From Parelaphostrongylus tenuis (taxonomy: Eukaryota > Nematoda > Chromadorea > Rhabditida > Metastrongylidae), in contig JAHQIW010007090.1 of the NCBI GenBank assembly GCA_019055375.1, forward strand, positions 62,001 through 126,000: DNA of 64,000 bases. The letters are read 5' to 3'. The notes under the pieces are model-generated. The model was given only the letters and a program-made list of their open reading frames with translations, did not search any database and was not told the origin of the DNA. This document shows, piece by piece, positions 47,954-59,076 of the stretch. Every line of letters starts with the position of its first letter. Position 1 is the first letter of the stretch. The translations under genes and the position numbers were made by a program.

Positions 47954-49561
47954 ATGCTAGCTTATTCCTGTAGCATGAAAATCATTGTCTCGGGACTCGA
48001 CGAACTCTTGAAAGTCGTTTTCTTCATCCTGTTGACTGTGGAAGCGCTTTATGTGAAAAAAGTATGTCGAGATGTCTGAAGAAGTGATAGTCGGACGGTG
48101 GAAATTTCAGCGAATATGAAAGATGAGGTAAAACTTTGATCCCAATTAGCTCGAGTTTTGAAGCGTTCGTTGTGCCACGTGTGGCTGTCGGCTGGCTGTG
48201 ATTTAGGCGCACAACTCTCGTACCAAATAACATCCTTTCCATAGTGTAGAATTTGTACAAAATAAACAGCAAATTAAACGTCATTAGGAAAAAAGATAGA
48301 GCGAAAATGTTCATTGAAATGTTATATAACATGACCGCTTTGTTCAAGAATTTATTCCAATATAAGCAACAAATTTCAACAATGCCTCATTACTTTTGCG
48401 CCAACAAATTTTTTTATTTACGCAGCTGAACATCTTGCCACTACACTACTCTTTTGTTGAGCATTTAACGACGAAGTTGTCTTACACCTCCCTTTATGAA
48501 CAACACTCAGTGAGGTGTTGACAACTGATGAGGTTATTTGGAAACTAATAAATGTACGACATAGTTCTTCCCAGGAAACGACTTCCACGTTTTTCTTGAG
48601 AGCTTCAAACTAGATACCAAAAAACACATAAGAAATCCTCTGTGGAAGAGTAAAGGTTGGAATAAGTCGAGTTCCATGTGACCCATACGGCTTATAATTG
48701 CTATGCTACACCGTGGAGTCATATAAATTATAGAAAATTCACGTAGCAGAGTGAGGCTTTTTGACTCTTCATGTCTATTTTTTCAGCAAATCGTGATCAA
48801 CGCACGTGAATGTCTCACAAATCCGGCCGCATTTCCAGATATCAAAGGATCGGTAGGGTGTTTCGCAGAGAGTAAAAATGGCGGGAGCATTATCTACGAT
48901 AGGCACAAACCCTCCTAAAACAGTTTCCTTACTTAAATCTCTGGGCGATTTGTCACAAACGATTTTAGGCCAAAGCATATGTTGTTCATTAACAATAGAC
49001 AATGTGACCCATAAGCGACATCATGCAATTTACAATGACATGGAGCGACTTGTTATGTCTGGATGATACTTTAGTAAATTCACTTATCTGTTACTCAAAA
49101 CGTTTAAAGGTCGTCGGTCGTCGCTCATGAAAATGAAGAGCTCTAGAACAAATGATCCCGCAATCCACAATTCTACATTGCTGTAAAATTCGATACGCAG
49201 AGAATACAAACCCATAAAATCAGCAAAGAACTAGAAATGACGAGTTCAGATCGACTCCTACTTGCCATACAGTATTTTTGGCTCTACACCAAATGTTAGA
49301 CAAAACAGCACATGTAAAGAAGAAAAACAACCAGCACACGAAGACGAAAGTCGTGGCCACGTGAAAGCAACGCCAGTAAAGGAAGAACCAGCGGAGTTGA
49401 TGAACAAAACAAACGCGAAGCCCTGTGAAAAACTTAGTAAGAGCGGCAAAGAGATCAGTAGAAGTAAGAAAGAAGTGAAGAAGAGAATTGGTCAGATATT
49501 TGGAGAAGCTGCTCAAGGAAATGACAAAGAAGGTGAAGAAGATGAGGAAGAAGCTGAATGA
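47954..49561 (+). CDS. Tentative single-pass membrane protein with Lys/Glu-rich tail, three exons
   Basis: Exons are 47954-48061, 48787-48852 and 49250-49561 (TGA), all phase 0. Donors are AAAAAA|GTATGT and GGATCG|GTAGGG; acceptors are TTTTTTCAG and GAGTTCAG. The 161-residue product would start MLAYSCSMKIIVSG (a second ATG lies at 47975). A hydrophobic helix LLKVVFFILLTVEALYV follows near residues 18-34, then NARECLTNPAAFPDIKG. The long hydrophilic tail ends in a KKEVKKRIGQ stretch and a Glu/Asp cluster. No family is recognised. The second donor is weak; without it exon 2 would read through to a TAA at 48922. The phase agreement and the strong TTTTTTCAG acceptor are the main support. Confidence 0.4.
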
Positions 49562-49715
49562 ACTCAATCTCCATTTCAAATCATTTAATATTCTATCATA
49601 CGTACGTCTCAATAATAATAAGCTTTGCCAAAGAAAACCCTGTTTCAAATACAGTGTTAAGCAACAGGAATAATGGTTTGCATGGAACCTTTGCCATATG
49701 TGGAACCATATTATC

Positions 49716-49735
49716 CGAATAAATAAATTTATTCG
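49716..49735. promoter_or_regulatory. Palindromic polyadenylation signal between convergent genes
   Basis: The 20-nt near-palindrome CGAATAAATAAATTTATTCG carries AATAAA on both strands. It lies about 160 nt after the plus-strand stop at 49561 and 170 nt after the minus-strand stop at 49906. Two closer minus-strand AATAAA signals are at 49845-49840 and 49833-49828. Confidence 0.5.
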
Positions 49736-49905
49736 ATTGGCAGCGAAAACTAGAAAGCCGTATCAACACAATGCAAAATGAAAGAAAGAGGTGGCTTTAC
49801 TGTCCTCAATGAACGAAACGTCATTGATTTATTGAAAGCTTTATTGCGTAATAATAACTGAAAGATAGATGATAATCGTTCCATCAAAAATAAATAAACT
49901 TGTCA

Positions 49906-52900
49906 TTACGTCAGAAATCGGAACGACATCTTTTGCTCAATGTCGGTTTTTTCCATAGCCTGAAAGAAATTCTCATCCCATCACACAAACATGTAAGGAA
50001 GAGCGTCTCAATGAAGAGATTTTGAAAAGAAGCACTATCGAATGAAAATCCATTCACCATATATAAGCAAGCAAAAACTCATCCAGAAATCACCTAGCCA
50101 TTCGCAAAATCGGAAATCGATGACTTTTCTGATCTTCAAGTAATTGTATTCTAACGAAATATCTAGATATGAAGTATTCAAGTAACATCGAACACTCTAC
50201 CAAAAATTTGAATAGATTTTTAGATTTTTTTAGCAGTCGAATGATTTATAGCACTTTGCAACATAATATTTCAAAATTAAAGATCAAACGTAATTCTTTT
50301 TATTTAACTGCTTCCAGCGATGTTATGATGTTTCAAATAAATACCCATTAGTGTAGAGTAATGTGCAAAACTTTCGCGTCAGGCGGGACTAGAACCCGCA
50401 CCTCATCTTTCGGGTGACTGGGTTCAGTGTCGAGACCGACTACCCAGGCCAAGCCGTTGGCGGCTAGCGGCTGACAGATTGATGCGCTGTAACGTAAAAA
50501 GAGCGATGTGCAAAATGGGCGTCAGTAGTGTAACGGATAGAGCACGCATTCCCGGAAAGAGTGAGGAGCGGTTCAAGTCCCGCCTGACGCGAAAGTTTTC
50601 CACATCACTCCACATCAACGGGTATTTCAAAATTGCATAAAACATATGCTTAGTGTGTATTTTGTTTACCTCAATGATATGAACAAACTACAATCAAATG
50701 AATAAATGAAACAGAGTTTTTTCCGTTAGACGGCATGGTATATAGAAACGACCACTCTCGTTGGACAAGAACTTTTCATGCGAGTGTTAGTAATCAATGG
50801 AGTGCTTAAATTTTTGGCTACTGCGCTACGCTCCGTAGCCGTATTTCAGGAAGGAATCTCTACAACTTTAGCATACAAAAGAAATTACGTTTCACATCAG
50901 TTGCGCGCTTTTGCTATCACTTAGCTGGAAGCGCTAAAAGCCTATGAACGTGTAGAGGAAATCTTGTAGTATCAGAATCATACGTTTCATCTGGGATTTT
51001 TTCAGAGCAGTTTTTCAGTTTAAGTTAACAAAAATTCTACTCCACATGTGTAACGCGCCGATGTAATCGGTCCATCGAAAGATCGCGGGACGCCGTATCA
51101 AATCACTGCCATTGGACACCCAGCCAACACACTAGCCAACAAGCAGGTAAGCCGCATATGTAAAACTCGGTCTTATTTCATTTGATTCACTGCAGTTAGA
51201 CGGTCTTCTAGAAAGCAAGCATAGCGTTGAAATCGCTGACTATCGAATGGTTAGTCTATCGAATGGTCTGAAGGTAGAACTCTGTCCTGCCAAAAATACG
51301 CGTGTGTGGAACACAAACGTTTCCTTTCTGCTACAACTGTAAAAGAAGCTTTTTCAAAAAGTTTCAGGTGATGCCGTATTCAGAGATTTATGCTTTCGAG
51401 TGATTCCTAAAAGTGCAACGAAAATTTTTCGTCCAGTGAAAGGGGTTGCCGTCTAACAGAATGAACCCAAAACACTTGCAAATTTTTCGAATATTCGAAT
51501 TATTATACACATACCTGGCAAAACTCGCTGAACGTGATGCAACCGTCACCGTCTCTATCTGCTTCTCTCATCGTCCGATCGGCTATCGAATTCACTTGAT
51601 CTTCGGGAACATTTGCACCAATCATCATCTGTAATTCTTTTGTACCCTGAAGATTCCAGACGATACAGCGCTAGTGTAACAAACAACATTATCATCAAGC
51701 AAAAGAGGTTTGACAGTCTCGGAAATAAATTCACAAACTCATCCAGGAAGTATTATCGAGTTAATTACATGGATAGCAGGATATTGATAAATATCTTCCA
51801 TCAAAACAATACTCTGGCATCCATATTGGCATCATAAAGGGAATGGTACATTTACAGGATAGCGATCAATATGACATGCGCAGATGTGAAGTAACATCAA
51901 CAACACATATTGTCCTTGTAACACGTCCATTCGCCGACTGTAAGAAAATCGAGTAAAATTTTGATGGAGCCGTAGCTATAATTTGGCACTACCTAAACGA
52001 TGGTTTCATTCTTAGCGACAATAGACAACCTATGGGCACCTTCGAAAATGAAATATCCTACAATTGTTAGACACGATCAGAATAATAGAGGATAAAGCTC
52101 TCGGCGTTGATCAATCCCTGAGGGTTGCGACATGCATTCGTCCTCAATTTTGAAGTTTATTTGAGGTGAATGAGTATCTGGCCTGTACAATGACTTGCGG
52201 TGGCCTCCCGCTAAACCGAGTCAGTACTGCTTATCCTCCCAGACAAGTCTGAAATCAGTCTGGTACCAGCTTAACGACCCCCGAAGGATGGATTCCTTGG
52301 TGAGCCATGAGCGCGAGATCGAACTATCGGCCTTGCGGGCTACGCAGAACACTTCTAACCATTGCGACACATGCGTTCACTCTTACACACGATAGTAACT
52401 CAACAAAATAAACAACACAAAACAGCTTGAATAATTGCAAAGAGAAAACAATTTTCAGTGATAAAACTTCTCTTTGTGGCACTACTTATTGCAACTACTT
52501 GCATCATATGACAGTTTGAAGATATTCATAGCTTGTCACAAACCAGAGGAGAAGCAGCCATACGGATTACTACGTGTTTTTACAAAAAAAATTGGTAACA
52601 ACATTAACATTTATCCTCAAGCGAAGTTGAGGATGTAGTCAGCGTTGGTGGCATCAATAGGGCGGACACTACACCACAGTAGATGATTAGAGAACCGAAT
52701 GAAAACTCATTTATTCGACATCAATACCAGTGAGAAGGTAAATCCAATGCGAACTGTCTAGAGCAAAAATTTACTTTAACACAGCAGATAGATACGTTAG
52801 CTGTTGGTTTAGTACACTCCCACGGTGTTGCAATGATTTCCTGTCATTGATTTAGTTGCACAATAGTCAGCATTACAATAACATCATTGTCCAACAACTA

Positions 52901-55900
52901 GGGGGTTTTTCTCTTTATTGAATCAGTTGGCCGGCAAAAATATCCTAAAATCCCTGCTTTCCCCGTTATTATACAAACATATGAAGAAATCCACCTCACA
53001 TCAACAGCATAACATCTTGAACCTATTAAGGATAAGATAAAGGATGAAGCTCTCGGCGTTGATCAATCCCTGAGGGATGCGCCATGCATTCATATTCAGT
53101 TTTTAACCTCGCTAAAGGTGATTGAATGCATATCCGCCCTTTACGATAATTGGCGGTGGCCTCCCGCTGAACCGAGTCAGTGCTGCTTATCCTCCCAGAC
53201 TTGTCTGAGACCACTCTGGTACCAATTTACCGACCCCGGAGGGATGGATGGTTAGGTGAGCCTATTAATGATGTATTAGTGTTGATATGCTTGTTGTAGA
53301 ACACAGCGCATACTCCCTTCGGTGGTGTCATCTAACTCAACTAATGATTTTTTCGAACGTGATTGAAGTAATAATTTGATATAACCCAATATATTATGGT
53401 GCAATATAGTAGAATATGATACAACGTATCACGTATTATAACACAATAAAATACAATGTAACATAACAAGGTACTAGAAGATATCATAAGACAATATAAT
53501 ATGAGTTATGACGATATGATATAAGATAAATAACATATCATAATATGAGATAATATTAATATTTAATCTTTTATAATTAACTTTTTATAGTACATTGTAT
53601 AATTTTCACTAATTTGATTTGAGGCTAGTGAAGAGTTAAGGCCACACCATTTGTCTAAGCCTAAGCGTCCTCTCGCAATTTCTTACTTAAAGAAATTAAT
53701 TTAAAAAACACTTCAATAAGTAATGGAACCAGAACACTGCAGAAGGGCCCTTGTAATTTCATCATTTATACTTTTTTATATTTCATTACAATATATTCAT
53801 ATTTTTAACTCATTTTCAATATATTCTATTCAGCGCCCAGGAACGACAGCTGAATTTTACTTCTCCGATTATTAGTGGGCCATTTTTTGAACTGCTTGAA
53901 GAACGAGCACAATGTATCTCTTTTTCTTTATAGCTTTCTTTTTCTGTGCTTCATTTTTCTAAACACACTGGGCAGGATATACTTGAGGTTTATGTTCGGA
54001 GAACCATCTATTTCAGATCATTCCATTAGTAGCACGATTACCATAATCAACTCATTTTTAGACTGCTATCGATCCTATTTGACTGATTAGCCATTGTTGC
54101 TGCTTTATCACCAAAATATTTCGCAAAGCTGTTGCGATACAATTATCGAGCGATAGTAAATCGCAGAGCCAACTTTCTGCCAATCTCGCTATTGTTCAAT
54201 AATGTAGTTTCCTTTTTGAGAAGATACAAATTGACAAGATTGCTAATAGCAAGGTTTATACAATAATGACTAGTGGTTCGGCGGTTTCTACTTTTTTCGA
54301 AATATTGAATGACTCGCAATTTATTCACCCCAGTTATTTTCGTAAGTGCAGCGAATGAAACTCATTCGGAAAGGTCAGAACTTCAGCCACTAATAAATAA
54401 TGGATTTCCCTCTTATTTCTTTTGCATTTCAACACCTTTGTTAATTCATTAATTAGTAATTTGACTCGTTTCGGACGATGATGGTCATTTTGACTCGGAA
54501 ATTTTACAGAGATCCTTATCGCTGGACAGAGCTTTTTGCCTAGAAATTTATTGATCATTAAAAAGCATAATTCTCGCCAAATTCTATATTTTGCTTTTTT
54601 TTCTGATAAGACCTACTTAGTTAGCCGTAGCACCGCAAATAAAATTATTTCTTTACCTTCGATTTGTTTTCTTCATCGATTAGACTCTGTGGATTGCTTT
54701 TATCATAATATACTAACTCTCATTCGATAGCACAAATTTTGACAATTCCGAAATTTTATTTGACATTTGAGGTATTTTTAGTGTACTGTACGTGCAAAAT
54801 CAAGATTACGTTTCACAAGCGGAGGTTTCTTCGCATGTATGATTTATTTTTGACCAAAAAGTATATGGGAATGCAGGAAAATAATAGAACATCGAAGTAT
54901 TGCGAAAAAACTCAAAGTTAAAGTCAAAAATAATTATCAGATATATTGGTATCTTGAGCATGGTCTTAAGAAAAACACTTGAAGTTAACGGCATGATATT
55001 GCATAGATACCAGCCAAGAGCAATCGAGTATAAAACGTTGCCAATCTAGTGATTTTTTTCACTTGATGGCACGTGTAAATTGTACGTCATCGCCTGCTCT
55101 ATGTAGTGGGATAGGGACACCCCTGAGAGAAGTGGCTAGAACAAGGGGTAGTGCCCAACTGACGAGGCTCTAGAGGCAGAAACACGTGTATTAGGCTCTA
55201 TAATTTGCCCGTAAAAAAAGTCCACGTGGTGTGTTGGCCCAATATTTTATTATTTATTATATGGATTTTATGGAATAATATTATGGATTTTCAGAGAACA
55301 TTTTCCAATATACTAAAGATTTTGAGCTTTAACGCAATCTGAATTAGGGGAAAAAACTGATTAAAAGATTAGTGCGAGAGAAGTTATGAGGCGACCCAAT
55401 AAGTCCTGCCATTGGTAACCTCGTGTCTGCTGAGGGAAAAAACACTAGCATATTGAATTTTGCATCTGTACAAGAGTATCACACAGAATTTGGCTCCTCA
55501 ACATCGTGGCAGACAGCTTTTCGTTTTCAAATTTTGTTTTCGATAGGGATATTGCCAGCGTCGTGATGATTGCGATAATACAAAACTAAATTAAAACTAA
55601 CACAAAGTTCCTTCAAAAAAGAAGTCTGAACTTTATGATATGTGTTCGAGAACTGTTCACTTTAAGGCATACTTTATACATAGTATATCTAGAATCATGC
55701 TGTGATATAATAATAACTTTACACAAAATAACATGTATAATTGTATTTGACATATTGGAATCAGAAAGATTCAATCATTAGATGCCTCGCAATATGAAGC
55801 TCATAAAAGTAATGTTTATGCTCAAAGTAAAAAACACTTATAAAAGTTCTTTACTTTAACTGCTTATATAGACCCTGCTCAAAAACAATAATAATCTGAT

Positions 55901-58800
55901 AATCTGCTGACATATTTCGAGCATTTGCCTTTAAGGTGTGGTGTGGCACTTACACAGTATTAGACAGCTGTTTAACCTTTCCAGGCTTATCAGTAGTGCA
56001 ATGTCTTTTGGTTCAGCCGATCCCTTGGGGGAAGATATATAAACAAAAAAAAGACTAGGGATCAAAAGATGTCACAAGATTATTAAAGTATTACTATTTT
56101 TAAATGTGGTCTATATGAACAGTCGAAAGCAAAGCTATATTTTATTTTACAGCCATGAGCGCTCGACTGTGTTCATTGTAATGTCGGCTGATTTTGTCAC
56201 GCGAAATGCCATCATTCAGATAATCTTGTCGATTTCTTTGAAAGTAAAGAGTATATCTCCCTGCAAGGGATCGGCTTAACCGAAAGGCACTGTTTTAATT
56301 GTAAGTGCCATACCAGACCTCCAAAAAAGCAAGGGCTCAAAAGATGTAATCAGATTACTATAATAGTGTTAAATCTCGGAATTTCACATTCTCCTAACGT
56401 GAGATGATGAAGAACTTGGTTTACGTGGTGGTGGGATCAAACCATATGTTACATCATTCTATACACTCGACCGGCTTATTACAGAAATTAGGTGACGTCT
56501 CACAGAACACTATTCTCAAATTCCATAGATAAAAGTGATTTGATTTTTGTAGAAAAAGAGCACAACACAAAAAAACACAAACGAACACGCGTTTTCTTTT
56601 TCAAAACATCAAGAGCAACGAGAGTAAAATTAAACTTCTATTCAAATTCTACCTTGTCATTATGATTTATATTCATACTGGCAAAATGTTTTGCAATCGA
56701 GATTTCCAACATCATACAGAACTTCTCAAAGCTATGCCGGATAGCGTCAGAAAGATTGAATAAAAATTACTAAGAAAAAATAAAAGATTAGAAAAAGAAA
56801 AGATAGGAATAAGTATGAATAAAAAGTTTTTCCGTTATTTGGCGACATTTTTTCAAAACTGTTAGAAAACATTCGAAGGCTTGAACCTTTGGTTAGCGCG
56901 GTAAGTGGCCTTTTTTGAAAAGATTTCTTATAACGCTTCAGCAAAGCAAAACATTTGTGTCTCACACGACATTTTTTTTTCGTGAGACAAAGCCCTTTCT
57001 CTAGACTATTAGCAGCCATTCGATAGTGTAAGATTTTGAATCTTCAACGCTGGGCATATTTTCTGAAAACACCATTTTCCGTATAAAGAAAAAAGGTTGT
57101 TTTTTGGCTAATCTACAAGGCGGGACTGGGGATGGGGTTAGGGCGGAGCACAGTGAGATGCCACGACCTCAACACGGCCATCGCTTGATAGCTCTTCGGC
57201 GGGTCACATGGTAAGTGCGATTTTTGTTATTCAATTAGGAATTGCTTCTCCTCGTAAGGAACTCCAGATAATGCGCATGACCGTGATACCAAACAATTTT
57301 CTTTATACGTTCATTTGCTCTTCGTGCTTCCAGCGAACTAATAGTATTCCAAAAAAAGAATGTTTTTTAGCCTAAATCAGGTTGGTGCGCCAGGGCCATA
57401 CACCGGTGTTTCGGAGGTTTCGGCCTCCTCGTCAGTGACCCCCGCCCCATCAAGCCCAGCATTGTAGCAAGGAGGGAGGCGTATGTGGTATGTGGTGATG
57501 GCATAGTGTACAATGACACTGGTCCATCACCACTTTCAGTCGATGGATTTCGGCTCGTAGACCAAAACTAATCCATATAATCGACAGTTTTTCAAAACTT
57601 CGTAATAAACATTCAGAATGATTCCAAAAAAAGGATGTTTTTAGCCCAAACTATTTTGAATGTTTATTACGAGGTTTTAAAAACAGTCGATTCTATTAAC
57701 TAATAGTATATTTGTGCAGCCGGTGTAACACATAGTTTTATTTTGGAATTTATAGCGTTATAAAATTTTTTTACGAAAAACAGCCACTCGCTATCCAAAG
57801 ATTTAAGCTTTCAAATAAACATTTAGTAAAAATTACTAAAACTACCGTTAGGTACTATTTCCCGGCACAGACCGCTTCTCACATTAATGCGGTCTGCTCT
57901 TTGAATGAAGATTATTTAACAATAACACTATTAAAAGAAGTAATAGTGCTCACACGACATAAAACAGCGACCCAAACCAAATCGGTCACAAGTAAATGCT
58001 ATATTTTATGCTATATACACCTCTTTGTAACAGTCCCAATGTCAAGACGATAAATTTATCCAGTCCAAAGGATGGCGCTCGAAAAACTTAAGGATGACCG
58101 ATGCCTTGCAGCACATCAATCACATATTGTGGTATATATGCCCATCTATCGTCCTTCTTTTTCCTTCATCGTAGAACCTTCTCATCACAGAGCAACACCA
58201 TCTAATTTCAACTTTGGATCAATCTTATTTCCTCCAGATCTCGAAGAAGATATACTTCCGAAAGTGTAAACTGCGTGTCATAGATTGATGCGTCGTGTGG
58301 GTGATAAAGATTTCTTGCAAATATTACGTTTTTCCAATTCTCAAAAACTATCTTTATTCCATTCATATACCGCGATATGAAATCTAATTTCTATGATTGG
58401 AGTCACTGAAATTTTTCCATACTAAACGGATTTCCACATAATGAACGCCATTCTTTCTCTTTTTTAAACAGCTTTATTAATGATAAAAAGACATTAAAAG
58501 CAATAAAAATCATACTTCTATTTCATTCATGCTAAGGCTCACCTGTAAAATGTCCTTAAATTCATCTTTTGTTATCGTGCCACTCTTGTTCAAGTCGTAC
58601 ATCGTGAACGCAACTGTGAAAATAAATGTCCCAAAATTACGTCACAATTTATACTAACGATATAATGGAAAACTCAAGACGTACAACGTAGCTTTGCTTC
58701 GCGACTATTCCATGGATGCGGTTTGTTCCTATTGATCGGACGAAAACGACTTAGGACTTTGACGAAATCCCGAAAATAGACTTTTCGCCTCTCTACCACA
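49906..58800 (-). CDS. pbo-1: Calcineurin-B-homologous EF-hand protein (PBO-1/CHP-like), last four exons
   Basis: Minus exons are 58800-58688, 58613-58543, 51628-51515 and 49959-49906 (TAA). Phases agree throughout. The 116 visible residues read VYFRDFVKVLSRFRPI, NSREAKLLLAFTMYDL, then EF-hand 3 (loop DLNKSGTITKDE, all ligands present). MMIGANVPEDQVNSIADRTM follows, then EF-hand 4 (DRDGDGCITFSE, canonical) and the C-terminus AMEKTDIEQKMSFRFLT. This order and the FRFL-type end are specific for CHP proteins, obligate partners of plasma-membrane Na+/H+ exchangers. In C. elegans the homologue PBO-1 works in intestinal proton signalling. The first visible exon starts in phase 2, so the exons coding the N-terminal, degenerate EF-hands lie further right and were not found. 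The 6.9-kb third intron carries repeats and a sense hammerhead ribozyme. Confidence 0.9.
50330..50635 (+). mobile_element. TIR/tRNA-like element, best-preserved copy
   Basis: Inverted termini of about 70 bp run 50330-50400 and 50566-50635 ('aaatacccattagtgtagag', and 'cactccacatcaacgggtat'). The inner part of each terminus is itself the 3' half of the tRNA-like unit. The plus tRNA-like unit is 50519-50590 (72 nt): acceptor GCGTCAG/CTGACGC, D-arm GTGTAACGGATAGAGCAC, T-arm GCGG-TTCAAGT-CCCGC. It lies in the last intron of the PBO-1-like gene. Confidence 0.72.
50650..51514. other. PBO-1-like last intron, repeat-like but no exon
   Basis: The segment 50810-50950 and 51300-51420 carries eroded phrases of dispersed element C and of the repeat at 1780-2120. 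No further exon is expected here, because phases already match across the intron. Confidence 0.35.
52087..52385 (-). repeat. SINE family 1, near full-length
   Basis: Full order on the minus strand: head with TCGCAATGGTTAGAAGTGTT, body 'gccaccgcaagtcattgtac', end 'gatcaacgccgagagcttta'. Confidence 0.75.
52390..53034. other. Intron sequence, nothing recognised
   Basis: Between two SINE copies within the long PBO-1-like intron; no exon or element called. Confidence 0.4.
53035..53265 (-). repeat. SINE family 1, lacking the tRNA-like head
   Basis: Body and end are well kept ('gatcaacgccgagagcttca', 'gccaccgccaattatcgt'), but the sequence stops at 'ccatccatccctccggggtc' before the head. Confidence 0.72.
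53340..53600. repeat. AT-rich low-complexity tract
   Basis: Degenerate repetition of ATATGATA/ATAATAT-like units with almost no long GC stretches, e.g. 'tatcataatatgagataata'. Confidence 0.6.
53601..55989. other. Long intron, no exon recognised
   Basis: It contains an element C copy (about 54590-54840). The phrase 'gaggcgacccaataagtcct' (55391) could be a mariner terminus, but no partner end was found. Confidence 0.35.
55990..56375. repeat. Compound inverted and direct repeat
   Basis: An inverted pair (55999-56042 and 56250-56293) shares 'cagccgatcccttg' and 'agatata'. Next to each arm a direct repeat occurs ('ggatcaaaagatgtcacaag' at 56059; 'ggctcaaaagatgtaatcag' at 56333). It looks like a rearranged non-autonomous element. 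Confidence 0.5.
56376..57335. other. Intron sequence with element C piece
   Basis: A copy of element C lies at 56905-57000, and a GC-richer block at 57110-57220 related to the opposite strand of 1800-1850. The minus ORF at 56747-57019 is not protein-like. Confidence 0.35.
57348..57697 (-). mobile_element. Hammerhead-bearing mobile element with 12-bp flanking repeats
   Basis: AACTAATAGTAT occurs at 57336-57347 and again at 57698-57709, as target-site duplications would. Between them: a direct repeat of about 33 bp (57345-57378 and 57620-57652), the hammerhead (57393-57441), and an inverted repeat of about 39 bp (57580-57618 and 57655-57693, sharing 'cgtaataaacattca'). No protein is encoded. 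A hammerhead with direct and inverted terminal repeats is the logic of Penelope-like elements and of non-autonomous retrozymes; which of these applies cannot be decided here. Confidence 0.65.
57393..57441 (-). ncRNA. Type I hammerhead ribozyme
   Basis: Read 5' to 3' on the minus strand: stem I GGGTCA; core CTGACGA; stem II GGAGG-CCGAAA-CCTCC; core GAA; stem III ACA-CCGG-TGT; cleavage nucleotide A; stem I return TGGCCC. Stem I pairs over six positions (one G-T). All conserved positions are met: C3 to A9, G12-A13-A14, the A15.1-U16.1 pair, and H17 = A. A very short stem III with a tetraloop is usual for hammerheads of Penelope-like elements. It is sense to the PBO-1-like gene and lies in its long intron. 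Confidence 0.82.
57710..58542. other. Intron sequence, one unassigned ORF
   Basis: The plus ORF 58072-58269 (MALEKLKDDRCLAAHQ... PPDLEEDILPKV) runs against the host gene and has no recognised family. Nothing else was called. Confidence 0.3.
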
Positions 58801-58998
58801 CTGCAAACATATTCAAATTAACTAAGGTAACAGTTAAATTTTGAAAATTGTTTCCATCTGACTAATTTTTGTGCCATTTGCTACTCTTAGTATTGGACCT
58901 GTGATACTGATACTGACGAGTGAAACCTTCGGAACAACACGTATAGCACTAACATGCAATATCAAACCTCGAAAAGACTTAATAAAAAAAGTCTCTCG

Positions 58999-59076
58999 AT
59001 ATATATATATATATAATATATATAAATATATATTATATATTATATATATAAATATATATATATATACGTATACATC
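58999..59076. repeat. (TA)n microsatellite
   Basis: About 78 bp of TA dinucleotides with scattered AAT/ATA interruptions, within the upstream intron of the PBO-1-like gene. Confidence 0.85.

Noticed and set aside
48775..49002. Minus ORF with VLGGFVPIVDNAPAIFTLC
   Set aside because: Overlaps a plus-strand exon candidate with a strong TTTTTTCAG acceptor; no minus splice signals.
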